A DNA stretch of 6,196 nucleotides from positions 1 to 6,196 of the forward strand of contig CAUAGV010000102.1 in assembly GCA_958428675.1 (NCBI GenBank), in the 5' to 3' direction. Shown here piece after piece: positions 1 to 5,064 of the stretch. Origin of the DNA: an uncultured Collinsella sp. (GTDB lineage Bacteria; Actinomycetota; Coriobacteriia; Coriobacteriales; Coriobacteriaceae). The first letter of the stretch is position 1; every line of letters starts with the position of its first letter. The position numbers and the translations under genes are program-made. The notes beneath the pieces were generated by a model that did no database searches, was not told where the DNA came from, and saw nothing but the letters and a program-made list of their open reading frames with translations.

Positions 1-195
1 GCACTCACCGGCTGGGTGCGCAACATGGAAGACGGCTCGGTTGAGATGGAGATACAGGGAGCTCCGGCAAACATCCTATCTCATCTCGAGGCGCTTCATG
101 CCTCCTACGAGCGCATGGGAACGCGTTTTCGCCTCGTAGAAGCCCAGGCCCAAGCCCCACTTGCCAATGAAGACAGTTTCATTCCTCGTTATTAG
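1..195 (+). CDS. acyP: Acylphosphatase, C-terminal part (5' end outside window)
   Basis: Frame 1 is open from the first base to a TAG at 193-195, giving 64 visible residues. They begin ALTGWVRNMEDGSVEMEIQG, the classic second half of acylphosphatase. The Asn of GWVRN (visible residue 8) aligns with the family's catalytic Asn. The family's catalytic Arg lies in the N-terminal GRVQGVGFR-type loop, which would be about 20-30 residues upstream and is not in the window. The end (FRLVEA...FIPRY) matches the usual closing strand, so the C-terminus looks intact. Acylphosphatases are small cytosolic enzymes of about 90 residues that hydrolyse acyl phosphates such as carbamoyl phosphate and 1,3-bisphosphoglycerate; their physiological role in bacteria is poorly defined. 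The gene is co-oriented with perR, whose promoter region starts at its stop codon. Confidence 0.85.
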   Translation, partial: ALTGWVRNMEDGSVEMEIQGAPANILSHLEALHASYERMGTRFRLVEAQAQAPLANEDSFIPRY

Positions 196-223
196 TATTG
201 TGTGCTAAATACGGTATCATTTA
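192..223 (+). promoter_or_regulatory. Putative perR promoter with overlapping inverted repeats
   Basis: The 61 bp between the acylphosphatase stop and the perR start are much more AT-rich than the surroundings. A plausible -10 TATCAT (215-220) has TTAGTA (192-197) 17 bp upstream, a weak -35. Overlapping short inverted repeats cover it: GTATT (195-199) with AATAC (208-212), TAAAT (206-210) with ATTTA (219-223), and the 4-1-4 palindrome ATAC-G-GTAT (209-217). Fur-family regulators often bind AT-rich 7-1-7 palindromes over their own promoter, so autoregulation is plausible. None of these repeats is a good match to the Bacillus PerR box, and the assignment is an inference. Confidence 0.35.
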
Positions 224-256
224 CCTACGACCGTTGATAGAAAAGAGGCGAGGCGC

Positions 257-637
257 ATGGCGGTGCAAAGAAGGAATACCAGGCAGCGAAAGCTGGTTCT
301 CGACGCTGTGCGCCAAAGCTACAGTCATCCCACCGCCGATGAAATCTACAACGCCGTGCGCGAACAGGATGACAAGATCAGCCGCGGCACGGTCTACCGC
401 AACCTCAATCTCTTGGCCGACGCCGGCGAGATTCTCTCCATCAAGACGCCGGGCGGAAGTCGTTTCGATCGCACCATCGAGCCGCACGCACATATCATCT
501 GCACCTCGTGCAGCCGCGTCATCGACGTACCGCTCCCCTTCGATGCCCAGCTCGACGCCAAGGCGTCCGAGCAAATCGGCTGGAGCGTCATCTCGCACTA
601 CACCATCTTCGAGGGTCTCTGCCCCGACTGCCGGTAG
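257..637 (+). CDS. perR: Fur-family, PerR-type peroxide-responsive transcriptional regulator
   Basis: A 126-residue Fur-family repressor, shorter than the usual 135-150 because almost nothing precedes the winged-helix domain. The DNA-binding half (residues 8-65) contains HPTADEIY (24-31) and the recognition helix GTVYRNLNLL (44-53). The dimerisation half has HAHIICTSC (77-85) and closes with LCPDCR (121-126). The structural zinc site is visible as C82/C85 and C122/C125. The regulatory site matches Bacillus subtilis PerR: H24, D71, H77, H79 and D90, aligning with H37, D85, H91, H93 and D104. An Asp at the last position is typical of PerR, where Fe(II) bound there drives oxidation of the His ligands by H2O2; Fur and Zur usually carry Glu. 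It probably represses peroxide-defence and metal genes, none of which lie next to it. The ATG follows GAGGCGAGG at 245-253. PerR subtype is inferred from ligands only. Confidence 0.88.
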   Translation: MAVQRRNTRQRKLVLDAVRQSYSHPTADEIYNAVREQDDKISRGTVYRNLNLLADAGEILSIKTPGGSRFDRTIEPHAHIICTSCSRVIDVPLPFDAQLDAKASEQIGWSVISHYTIFEGLCPDCR

Positions 638-650
638 ATGTTTGGGACAT

Positions 651-669
651 GTCTACTCAGCAAGTAGAC
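651..669. terminator. Hairpin between convergent perR and HAD genes
   Basis: GTCTACT (651-657) and AGTAGAC (663-669) are perfect inverted repeats of 7 bp around a 5-nt loop, CAGCA. They overlap the stop codon of the - strand HAD gene and lie 14 bp past the perR stop. Neither strand has a T-run after the stem, so this is not a canonical intrinsic terminator. It may still slow or end convergent transcripts. Confidence 0.35.
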
Positions 670-1450
670 GACGCAGCTCTTCTTCGACCGTGCGCACGTA
701 GCGGACACGGTCATTGACACTGCGCATGCTGGGATTGCAGCTCTCCATCAGATAGGGATGGCCCACCACGTTGAGCATGTCGCGATCGTTTTCGTTATCT
801 CCAAACGCCATCATTTCGTCAGGCGAGATCCCCAGTGCACGGCCATAATCGGCAAGCGCGGACCCCTTGCCCGAACCGAAACCGATAAAGTCCGTCCATT
901 CGGTTCCCGACGTCATCACGTCAACACGGTCGCTAAAGAGGCACTCAAAATACTCCAGCGCCGCCGGCTGCTCCGCCTCGGGCGTCTGGAAGGCAATCTT
1001 AATGACATCCTCGTCAATGTCTTCGGGACGGTCGACTACCGCCACATCACAATGGACCTCATAACGCAGGTGATCAACAAACGCATCGTTGCCGCTCATG
1101 CTGTAGAGGTGCCCCTCACACGAAAGGGTCACGTCGGCATGGGGATACGCAACCACGGCGTTCGCGATATCCATAGCAAGGCTACGCTCCATGGAACGCT
1201 TGACAACGGCACGCCCCTCGCTCATCACCAGGGCTCCGTTTTCGCATACATAGGCGAGCTCATCGGCCACCGGGGCAAACAGGTAGCGCAAGCTCGCATA
1301 TTGACGGCCACTCGCCGGCATAAACACGATACCGCGACGATGTAGCTCATCGATAAGCTCAAAGGCCTCGGAACGCGGCTCGCGCTCCCCCGGATGCAGC
1401 AACGTGCCGTCCAAATCGCATGCAATCAGCTTGATTCCCTCAAGACCCAT
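653..1450 (-). CDS. Cof-type HAD-IIB family hydrolase (sugar/nucleotide phosphatase)
   Basis: A 265-residue haloacid dehalogenase-superfamily phosphatase of the Cof/YidA/SupH type, at the usual family length. Motif I is CDLDGT (11-16), with D12 as the expected nucleophile and D14 as general acid/base. Motif II is the Ser of PASGR (S47). Motif III Lys is in GSGKGSAL (K195). Motif IV is GDNENDRDML (217-226), with D218 and D222 positioned for Mg2+. The C2-type cap lies between residues about 85 and 185. Such enzymes dephosphorylate sugar phosphates, pyridoxal phosphate or flavin precursors in the cytosol; the substrate cannot be read from sequence. The ATG is the only good in-frame start. GGGGGAAG lies 3 nt upstream and a better AGGAGG lies 15 nt upstream (1466-1471), so initiation spacing is unusual. 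It lies 83 bp downstream of the UreE-like gene and may be cotranscribed. Confidence 0.9.
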   Translation of the reverse strand: MGLEGIKLIACDLDGTLLHPGEREPRSEAFELIDELHRRGIVFMPASGRQYASLRYLFAPVADELAYVCENGALVMSEGRAVVKRSMERSLAMDIANAVVAYPHADVTLSCEGHLYSMSGNDAFVDHLRYEVHCDVAVVDRPEDIDEDVIKIAFQTPEAEQPAALEYFECLFSDRVDVMTSGTEWTDFIGFGSGKGSALADYGRALGISPDEMMAFGDNENDRDMLNVVGHPYLMESCNPSMRSVNDRVRYVRTVEEELRRLLAE

Positions 1451-1525
1451 ATGCTTCCCCCAAAGCCTCCTATCAACAGCAAGATGGACCTTGATCGGTC
1501 ACCCCTCAAAGCCCGTCTTGCGCAT

Positions 1526-1551
1526 ACGCGCGCTTAGTCGCGCGTCTTTTT
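1526..1551 (+). terminator. GC-rich hairpin plus T-run, pointing along the + strand
   Basis: ACGCGCG (1526-1532) and CGCGCGT (1539-1545) form a perfect 7-bp stem around a 6-nt loop that holds the UreE-like stop codon, followed by CTTTTT (1546-1551). This has the form of an intrinsic terminator for + strand transcription, but the neighbouring genes on both sides are on the - strand. On the - strand the stem is preceded by A residues (the Lys codons near the gene's end) and has no U-run after it. For the - strand operon it could act as a 3' stabilising or pausing hairpin. Function is uncertain. Confidence 0.35.
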
Positions 1552-2112
1552 AACGATGGTAAAGTCCGGAGCCATGCTCACGACGACCTCCGTCGCACTC
1601 GACGCAAAGCGCCGGTCCGCATCGAGTTCACGGGTAACCACCGAGAGCCGAACGCCCTCGACACCCCGGAGCATGCGGCCCAAAACAGGCTGCACCGGCG
1701 TATACATGCGCACGGTATGCTCGTCCGAGTCACCCCGGAAGAGCGGCGCATGCATGTTGCCGATCTCCCAACATGCATGCGCGAGTGCAATCGGATCCAT
1801 GCGGTCAACTTCGACCAAATAAACCTCGGCGCTGCGCAGACGCACGACAACCGCCACGGGCACCATGCCCGAACGGTCAATGGCAAGCACGTCGCCGTCG
1901 GCAAGACGCCCGCCGTCGGCAACATCCAGCCGAACATCGACCGTGCGCCCCAACTCCGTCACGTCCGCAAACGCGCATACATCAGCCTGGTCCCAATCGA
2001 GCAGCAGCTCGTCAACTTCAAAGACGCCGCCTAACTTCCGGCGAAGCAGGAGTTCATAGGACGGATCGTTGAGATTTCCCAAGCATGTCGTCGAAACCAA
2101 GCGTTCAGGCAT
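1534..2112 (-). CDS. UreE-like nickel metallochaperone (lone, no urease genes in view)
   Basis: This 192-residue protein resembles urease accessory protein UreE across both domains. Residues about 56-102 (GRTVDVRLDVADGGRLADGD, then V-V-V-R and E-V-Y-L-V-E-V) match the N-terminal domain pattern. Residues 103-165 (D-R-M-D-P, A-L-A-H-A-C-W-E-I, GNMHAPLF, P-V-L-G-R-M-L, then V-R-L-S-V-V) match the C-terminal metal-binding domain. H121 of GNMH aligns with the conserved dimer-interface Ni ligand (His96 in Klebsiella UreE). The secondary ligands H110 and H112 there appear as V140 and P142 here, and there is no His-rich tail. An extra segment of about 55 residues (1-55) precedes the core. The ATG lies 3 nt after the slyD stop, with GAGGG inside the last slyD codons as Shine-Dalgarno, implying translational coupling. 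Possible role: nickel delivery to hydrogenase or another Ni enzyme. Family call is by eye; function is inferred. Confidence 0.68.
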   Translation of the reverse strand: MPERLVSTTCLGNLNDPSYELLLRRKLGGVFEVDELLLDWDQADVCAFADVTELGRTVDVRLDVADGGRLADGDVLAIDRSGMVPVAVVVRLRSAEVYLVEVDRMDPIALAHACWEIGNMHAPLFRGDSDEHTVRMYTPVQPVLGRMLRGVEGVRLSVVTRELDADRRFASSATEVVVSMAPDFTIVKKTRD

Positions 2113-2115
2113 GCT

Positions 2116-2544
2116 CTAACCCTCGACCTCGACGAGCTCGATATCAAAGTTGAGATCCTTGCCGGCCAGCTCGTGGTTGGCGTCGAGCGTCACAGCCTCG
2201 GGCGTCACGTCAATGACCACGGCGGGGACGGGCATACCGCTCGGCGTGGACAGGAAGAGCTTCATGCCCTTCTCGATCTGCTCGATGTTGGGAACCTGCT
2301 CGGCCGGGAAGGTCAGAACCATCTCGGGATTGTGCTCGCCGTAGGCATCGGCAGCAGGAATGTGCACGGTCTTCTTCTCGCCCACCTGCATGTCGACCAC
2401 GGCGGCGTCGAAGCCCTTGATCATCTGGCCGGCGCCGCAGGTGAACTCCAGCGGCTCGCCGCGATCGTAGGAGCTATCGAACTGCGTGCCGTCATCGAGC
2501 GTGCCGCGATAATGGGTCTTGACCTTCTTGCCCTGGTTGGACAT
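2116..2544 (-). CDS. slyD: SlyD-like FKBP-type peptidyl-prolyl cis-trans isomerase
   Basis: A 142-residue protein that catalyses prolyl cis-trans isomerisation and, in the SlyD family, acts as a folding chaperone and metallochaperone. The FKBP domain is split, as in SlyD. Its first part, residues 1-73, includes HYRGTLDDGTQFDSS (11-25), G-Q-M-I-K-G-F (39-45) and DAYGEH (66-71). Residues 74-125 form the insert-in-flap chaperone domain, and residues 126-142 (AGKDLNFDIELVEV) return to the FKBP fold. NHELAG-KDLNF closely matches the E. coli SlyD pattern NHMLAG-QNLKF. The His/Cys-rich nickel-binding tail of E. coli SlyD is absent; the protein ends just after the last FKBP strand. The start at 2544 is fixed by GGAGG 5 nt upstream; an in-frame ATG at 2574 lacks such a site. 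It is the first gene of the unit with the UreE-like gene. Confidence 0.9.
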   Translation of the reverse strand: MSNQGKKVKTHYRGTLDDGTQFDSSYDRGEPLEFTCGAGQMIKGFDAAVVDMQVGEKKTVHIPAADAYGEHNPEMVLTFPAEQVPNIEQIEKGMKLFLSTPSGMPVPAVVIDVTPEAVTLDANHELAGKDLNFDIELVEVEG

Positions 2545-2549
2545 GGTAA

Positions 2550-2554
2550 CCTCC
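2550..2554 (-). promoter_or_regulatory. slyD Shine-Dalgarno that decides the start
   Basis: On the - strand GGAGG stands 5 nt before the ATG at 2542-2544. This supports a 142-residue SlyD rather than a 152-residue form starting at 2574. Confidence 0.8.
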
Positions 2555-2581
2555 GTGATAAGGGCGGCGCACAACGCGGGC

Positions 2582-2631
2582 CGCCATGAACATATGGCGC
2601 TAACTATACCCTAGTCATACAATTCAAAGAC
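2582..2631 (-). promoter_or_regulatory. Divergent promoter region between slyD and the M19 dipeptidase
   Basis: This AT-rich stretch separates two divergent genes. On the - strand TATAGT (2603-2608) is a good -10 for slyD, but the matching -35 position (2626-2631, GTCTTT) is weak. On the + strand TACAAT (2618-2623) could be the -10 of the dipeptidase gene, without a clear -35. A perfect interrupted palindrome, CGCCAT (2582-2587) and ATGGCG (2594-2599), lies near the expected slyD transcription start and may be an operator. No regulator can be named from sequence. Confidence 0.4.
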
Positions 2632-2655
2632 AGTTTGCAAAGAAACGCTGCAACC

Positions 2656-2661
2656 GGAGGA
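2656..2661 (+). promoter_or_regulatory. Dipeptidase Shine-Dalgarno that decides the start
   Basis: GGAGGA ends 3 nt before the ATG at 2665, a near-ideal site. This makes 2665 the start rather than an upstream in-frame codon at 2635. Confidence 0.8.
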
Positions 2662-2664
2662 ACC

Positions 2665-3678
2665 ATGGCATATCCCGTATTTGACCTACACTGCGACACC
2701 GCCGACCGCATCGGCTGGGCCACGCTCGATCTCGACCTGCGCTTTACCGCCGGTACCGACGGTTATTTCCCCGGCGACGAAACGCATCCGCAAGATTTCG
2801 ACCTCATCGAGGGCAACGCCTGCGCCATCTCGCTCGCAAAGATCGGCAACACGCCGTGGGCACAGTGCTTCGCCACGTTTGTCCCCGACGAGATTCCCAC
2901 CGCCCACGCCGCGCGCTTCCAGGCGCAGATCATGGCGCATATGAGCGGCCAGGCAATGCTCAACCACGACCGCATGGTCAACGTGCGCAGCGCTGCCGAC
3001 ATTCGCCCTGCGCTCAAAGACGGCAAGGTCGCCTGCATCCACGCCATCGAAAACGCCACGTTCTTTGCCGAGGACCCCGCGCTGATCGAGGTGCTCAAGA
3101 GCCTGGGCGTACTCATGTCATCACTCAGCTGGAACGCGCAGGGGCCGCTCGCGAGCGGCCACGACACCCACGCCGGTCTCACCGCCGCCGGCATCGAGGC
3201 CCTTACGCAGATGGAGCACGCCGGCATGGTGCTCGACGTCTCCCACCTCAACGATGAGTGCTTTGACGAGGTTGTCACCCACGCCACGCGCCCCTTCGTC
3301 GCCAGCCACTCCAACTCCCGCGCGGTTTGCGGCGTCAAGCGCAACCTCACCGACGACCAGTTCCGCACCATTCGCGACATGGGCGGTATCGTCGGCCTCA
3401 ACTACTGCAGCGAGTTCCTTTCCAACGACGCAACCGACGAGACCGCCGCAGACGTCACCTTCGACCAGCTAGCGGCACATATCGAGCACTGGCTCGACCT
3501 GGGCGGCGAGGACGTCATCGCACTCGGTGGCGACTGGGACGGCGCCACGGTGCCCGCCTTCCTCTCCGATGCCAGCATGATGCCCGAGTTCCAGAACATG
3601 CTCTCCAAGCACTTTGGCAAGACCGTGATGCAAAAGCTCTGCAGCGATAATGCCCTTGCCTTCTTTGAGCGTTATTAA
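2665..3678 (+). CDS. Peptidase family M19 (renal/membrane-type) dipeptidase
   Basis: A 337-residue zinc dipeptidase of family M19, close to the normal length for bacterial members. The expected binuclear zinc ligands are all present. DLHCDT (7-12) gives H9 and D11. E129 of HAIENA is the bridging Glu. H194 lies in LDVSHLND and H215 in ASHSNSRAV. D290 lies in GGDWDG. M19 enzymes hydrolyse dipeptides, often with a D-residue or dehydro side, in peptide catabolism or in turnover of peptidoglycan-derived peptides. There is no signal peptide or membrane segment, so it is probably cytosolic despite the family's name. It is transcribed divergently from slyD and ends 75 bp before a co-oriented metallopeptidase gene, separated by a strong hairpin. 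No missing residue or frame break is seen. The exact substrate cannot be told. Confidence 0.93.
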   Translation: MAYPVFDLHCDTADRIGWATLDLDLRFTAGTDGYFPGDETHPQDFDLIEGNACAISLAKIGNTPWAQCFATFVPDEIPTAHAARFQAQIMAHMSGQAMLNHDRMVNVRSAADIRPALKDGKVACIHAIENATFFAEDPALIEVLKSLGVLMSSLSWNAQGPLASGHDTHAGLTAAGIEALTQMEHAGMVLDVSHLNDECFDEVVTHATRPFVASHSNSRAVCGVKRNLTDDQFRTIRDMGGIVGLNYCSEFLSNDATDETAADVTFDQLAAHIEHWLDLGGEDVIALGGDWDGATVPAFLSDASMMPEFQNMLSKHFGKTVMQKLCSDNALAFFERY

Positions 3679-3694
3679 TTTCACATCCCTTGAG

Positions 3695-3730
3695 CGGGCC
3701 GGCATGCCGAACGGTCGACATGCCGGCCCG
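3695..3730 (+). terminator. Near-perfect 36-nt hairpin after the dipeptidase gene
   Basis: CGGGCCGGCATG (3695-3706) pairs fully with CATGCCGGCCCG (3719-3730). Past one C-A mismatch the stem continues with CGA (3708-3710) and TCG (3715-3717) around an ACGG loop. That makes 15 of 16 pairs, most of them G-C. It starts 16 nt after the dipeptidase stop and ends 22 nt before the next start codon. There is no T-run (TCCCCAATCT follows), so it is not a textbook intrinsic terminator. It may work with Rho, protect the 3' end of the upstream message, or attenuate the downstream gene. Confidence 0.55.
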
Positions 3731-3741
3731 TCCCCAATCTG

Positions 3742-3746
3742 AAGGA
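3742..3746 (+). promoter_or_regulatory. Shine-Dalgarno selecting a TTG start for the YgjP-like gene
   Basis: AAGGA lies 6 nt before TTG at 3753-3755. The earlier in-frame starts, TTG at 3690 and ATG at 3720, fall before or inside the 3695-3730 hairpin and have no comparable site. Confidence 0.7.
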
Positions 3747-3752
3747 TCACAT

Positions 3753-4529
3753 TTGACGCAGCAATTTACGATTTCCGCATCCCGACCGGATGGAACGCTC
3801 ATCCCCGTCGTCGTTACCAAAAAGCGCGTCAAGAACTTTAACCTACGCGTCACATCGAGCGGCGAGGTCCACGCCAGCGCACCGCTCGGCGCCACCCGCG
3901 AGCGTATCGAAGCGTTTGTGAAGCGCAACAGCGCCTGGATTATCAGCCGACTTGCCCAGCGCGAGCAACGTCAGACGACAGCCGATGAGCCGCTCAGCCC
4001 CTCGTCCATCATTGCGCTTTGGGGCAAGCCCATCACGGTACAGGATGCGCTCGATCGCAACTTTGCGTCACCCGCACCGCGGCCGAAGCAGGCCACCTTC
4101 GCAAGTTTTATGGGTACCGACGAATCGGACGAATGCCCCCAGGCCAAGCGGCGCGCAATCCTCGACGGCCTAACGTCCGACGAGCTCCAAGCCCACATCG
4201 ACCAGCTCTATACGTCCGAGGTCACATCGGCGCTGCGCGATATTGTGCACGCATACGAAATCGCAATGGGTGTCGCCGTTTCCCGCGTTTCCGTACGCAA
4301 CATGAAAACGCGTTGGGGCTCATGCACGCCCAAATCCGGCGCCATTCGCATCGCGCGCGAGCTCGCCGCCTACCCCGTCGAATGCCTCGACATGGTTGTC
4401 GCCCACGAGCTCGTCCACTTGCTCGAGCCAAGCCACAATCAGCGGTTCCATGCCCTGCTCGACACGTACTGCCCCAACAATAGAGCTCTGTCGCAGCGGC
4501 TCAAGCAGCCACCCATAGAGTCGTATTAG
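3753..4529 (+). CDS. YgjP-like (DUF45, SprT/M48-related) zinc metallopeptidase
   Basis: With the TTG start the product has 258 residues. The C-terminal third carries the YgjP/DUF45 signature: R-W-G-S-C (187-191), then AHELVHLLEPSHNQRFHALL (217-236). The HExxH zinc site is H218-E219-x-x-H222, with H228 as the likely third ligand by comparison with the family's H-N/S..F pattern. The N-terminal part (residues 17-72) has the family's strand-rich start (VVVTKKRVKNFNLRV, then A-P-L-G-A) and a helix with W62. A low-complexity, Pro/Ala/Asp-rich stretch at 71-135 links the two. No signal peptide or membrane segment is seen, so the protein should be cytosolic. Family members are predicted metal-dependent hydrolases of unknown substrate. 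The gene converges with folB, leaving 6 bp between stops (AACCGGTT palindrome at 4530-4537). It follows the dipeptidase in the same direction, but the hairpin suggests separate expression. Confidence 0.87.
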   Translation: MTQQFTISASRPDGTLIPVVVTKKRVKNFNLRVTSSGEVHASAPLGATRERIEAFVKRNSAWIISRLAQREQRQTTADEPLSPSSIIALWGKPITVQDALDRNFASPAPRPKQATFASFMGTDESDECPQAKRRAILDGLTSDELQAHIDQLYTSEVTSALRDIVHAYEIAMGVAVSRVSVRNMKTRWGSCTPKSGAIRIARELAAYPVECLDMVVAHELVHLLEPSHNQRFHALLDTYCPNNRALSQRLKQPPIESY

Positions 4530-4535
4530 AACCGG

Positions 4536-5021
4536 TTAGCGCACGCGTTCGATCTCGACACCGCAGCTTGCCAGGGGCAGGCCAACAGGAGCCCACGGCT
4601 TATCGAGCTTTATGCGCACACCAAGCAGCGAGGGATAACGGCGCAGCAGCATCTGGGCCGTCCCCTCGGCTGCCGCCTCGATGAGTTTAAACGTATGCTC
4701 GCGCAGATAGCCATCGACATCGTGGCACACCGAGCCGTAGTCAATCGAGGCATCCAGGTTATCGTGCTCCCCCGCCGCGCGCAGGTCGGCATAGAGCACC
4801 AGAGAAACGATGAACTTCTGACCCAGCGCGTTCTCCTCGGGATACACGCCATGGTTGGCAAAAACCTCAAGGCCGTCAATGACAATACGATCGGCGTGGC
4901 GCAGATCGTCATAGCTCATGTGAGGCACCGCCGTTGCAGTGGATATTTCGTCCCTTCCACGGCGAGCGAGCTCGGCGCCTTCAGTCTTGGTTGCATTCTC
5001 GGGCAGTTTCTTGTTACTCAT
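4536..5021 (-). CDS. folB: Dihydroneopterin aldolase with an N-terminal extension
   Basis: FolB converts 7,8-dihydroneopterin to 6-hydroxymethyl-7,8-dihydropterin and glycolaldehyde in folate synthesis. The product has 161 residues, against about 120 for the family. The core starts near residue 44 (DRIVIDGLEVFANHGVYPEE). Key positions are visible: E63 in EENALGQKF (Glu22 of the Staphylococcus aureus enzyme), Y95 in SIDYGSV (Tyr54), E115 in LIEAAAE (Glu74), and K141 in LDKPWAP (the catalytic Lys). The extra 35-43 residues are polar and charged, with no recognised domain. The long start is supported by AAGGAG 9 nt upstream; the internal ATG at 4918 (M35) has no Shine-Dalgarno, but the short form cannot be excluded. 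It is the third visible gene of the folE-HD-folB unit, 43 bp after the HD gene. Confidence 0.93.
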   Translation of the reverse strand: MSNKKLPENATKTEGAELARRGRDEISTATAVPHMSYDDLRHADRIVIDGLEVFANHGVYPEENALGQKFIVSLVLYADLRAAGEHDNLDASIDYGSVCHDVDGYLREHTFKLIEAAAEGTAQMLLRRYPSLLGVRIKLDKPWAPVGLPLASCGVEIERVR

Positions 5022-5030
5022 CGCGATCGT

Positions 5031-5036
5031 CTCCTT
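5031..5036 (-). promoter_or_regulatory. Shine-Dalgarno supporting the long folB start
   Basis: On the - strand AAGGAG lies 9 nt before the ATG at 5019-5021. It is the only good ribosome-binding site near either candidate folB start. Confidence 0.65.
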
Positions 5037-5064
5037 CGTTTAGAACCCCGACCGCGCAAACTAA

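Noticed and set aside
758..1345. A + strand open frame of 195 codons opposite the HAD gene
   Set aside because: It is fully antisense to a HAD phosphatase with all four motifs, has no recognisable domain and no good ribosome site. It is a by-product of GC-rich codon use.
2545..2574. Upstream in-frame ATG extending SlyD by 10 residues
   Set aside because: The ATG at 2542-2544 has GGAGG at ideal spacing, and the family starts at about this point.
2173..2589. A + strand open frame of 138 codons opposite slyD
   Set aside because: It is antisense to a well-supported SlyD gene. Its His/Leu/Gly-rich composition is typical of a shadow frame.
2763..3401. A - strand open frame of 212 codons opposite the dipeptidase
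   Set aside because: The dipeptidase frame carries every M19 ligand. The antisense product is Ser/Ala/Arg-rich shadow sequence.
3690..3752. Longer YgjP-like protein from TTG at 3690 or ATG at 3720
   Set aside because: Those starts lie at or in the 3695-3730 hairpin, lack a ribosome site, and would add residues encoded by the palindrome. TTG at 3753 has AAGGA 6 nt upstream.
4530..4537. AACCGGTT palindrome between convergent stops as a terminator
   Set aside because: Only 8 bp, no loop and no T-run. It is too short to call a terminator.
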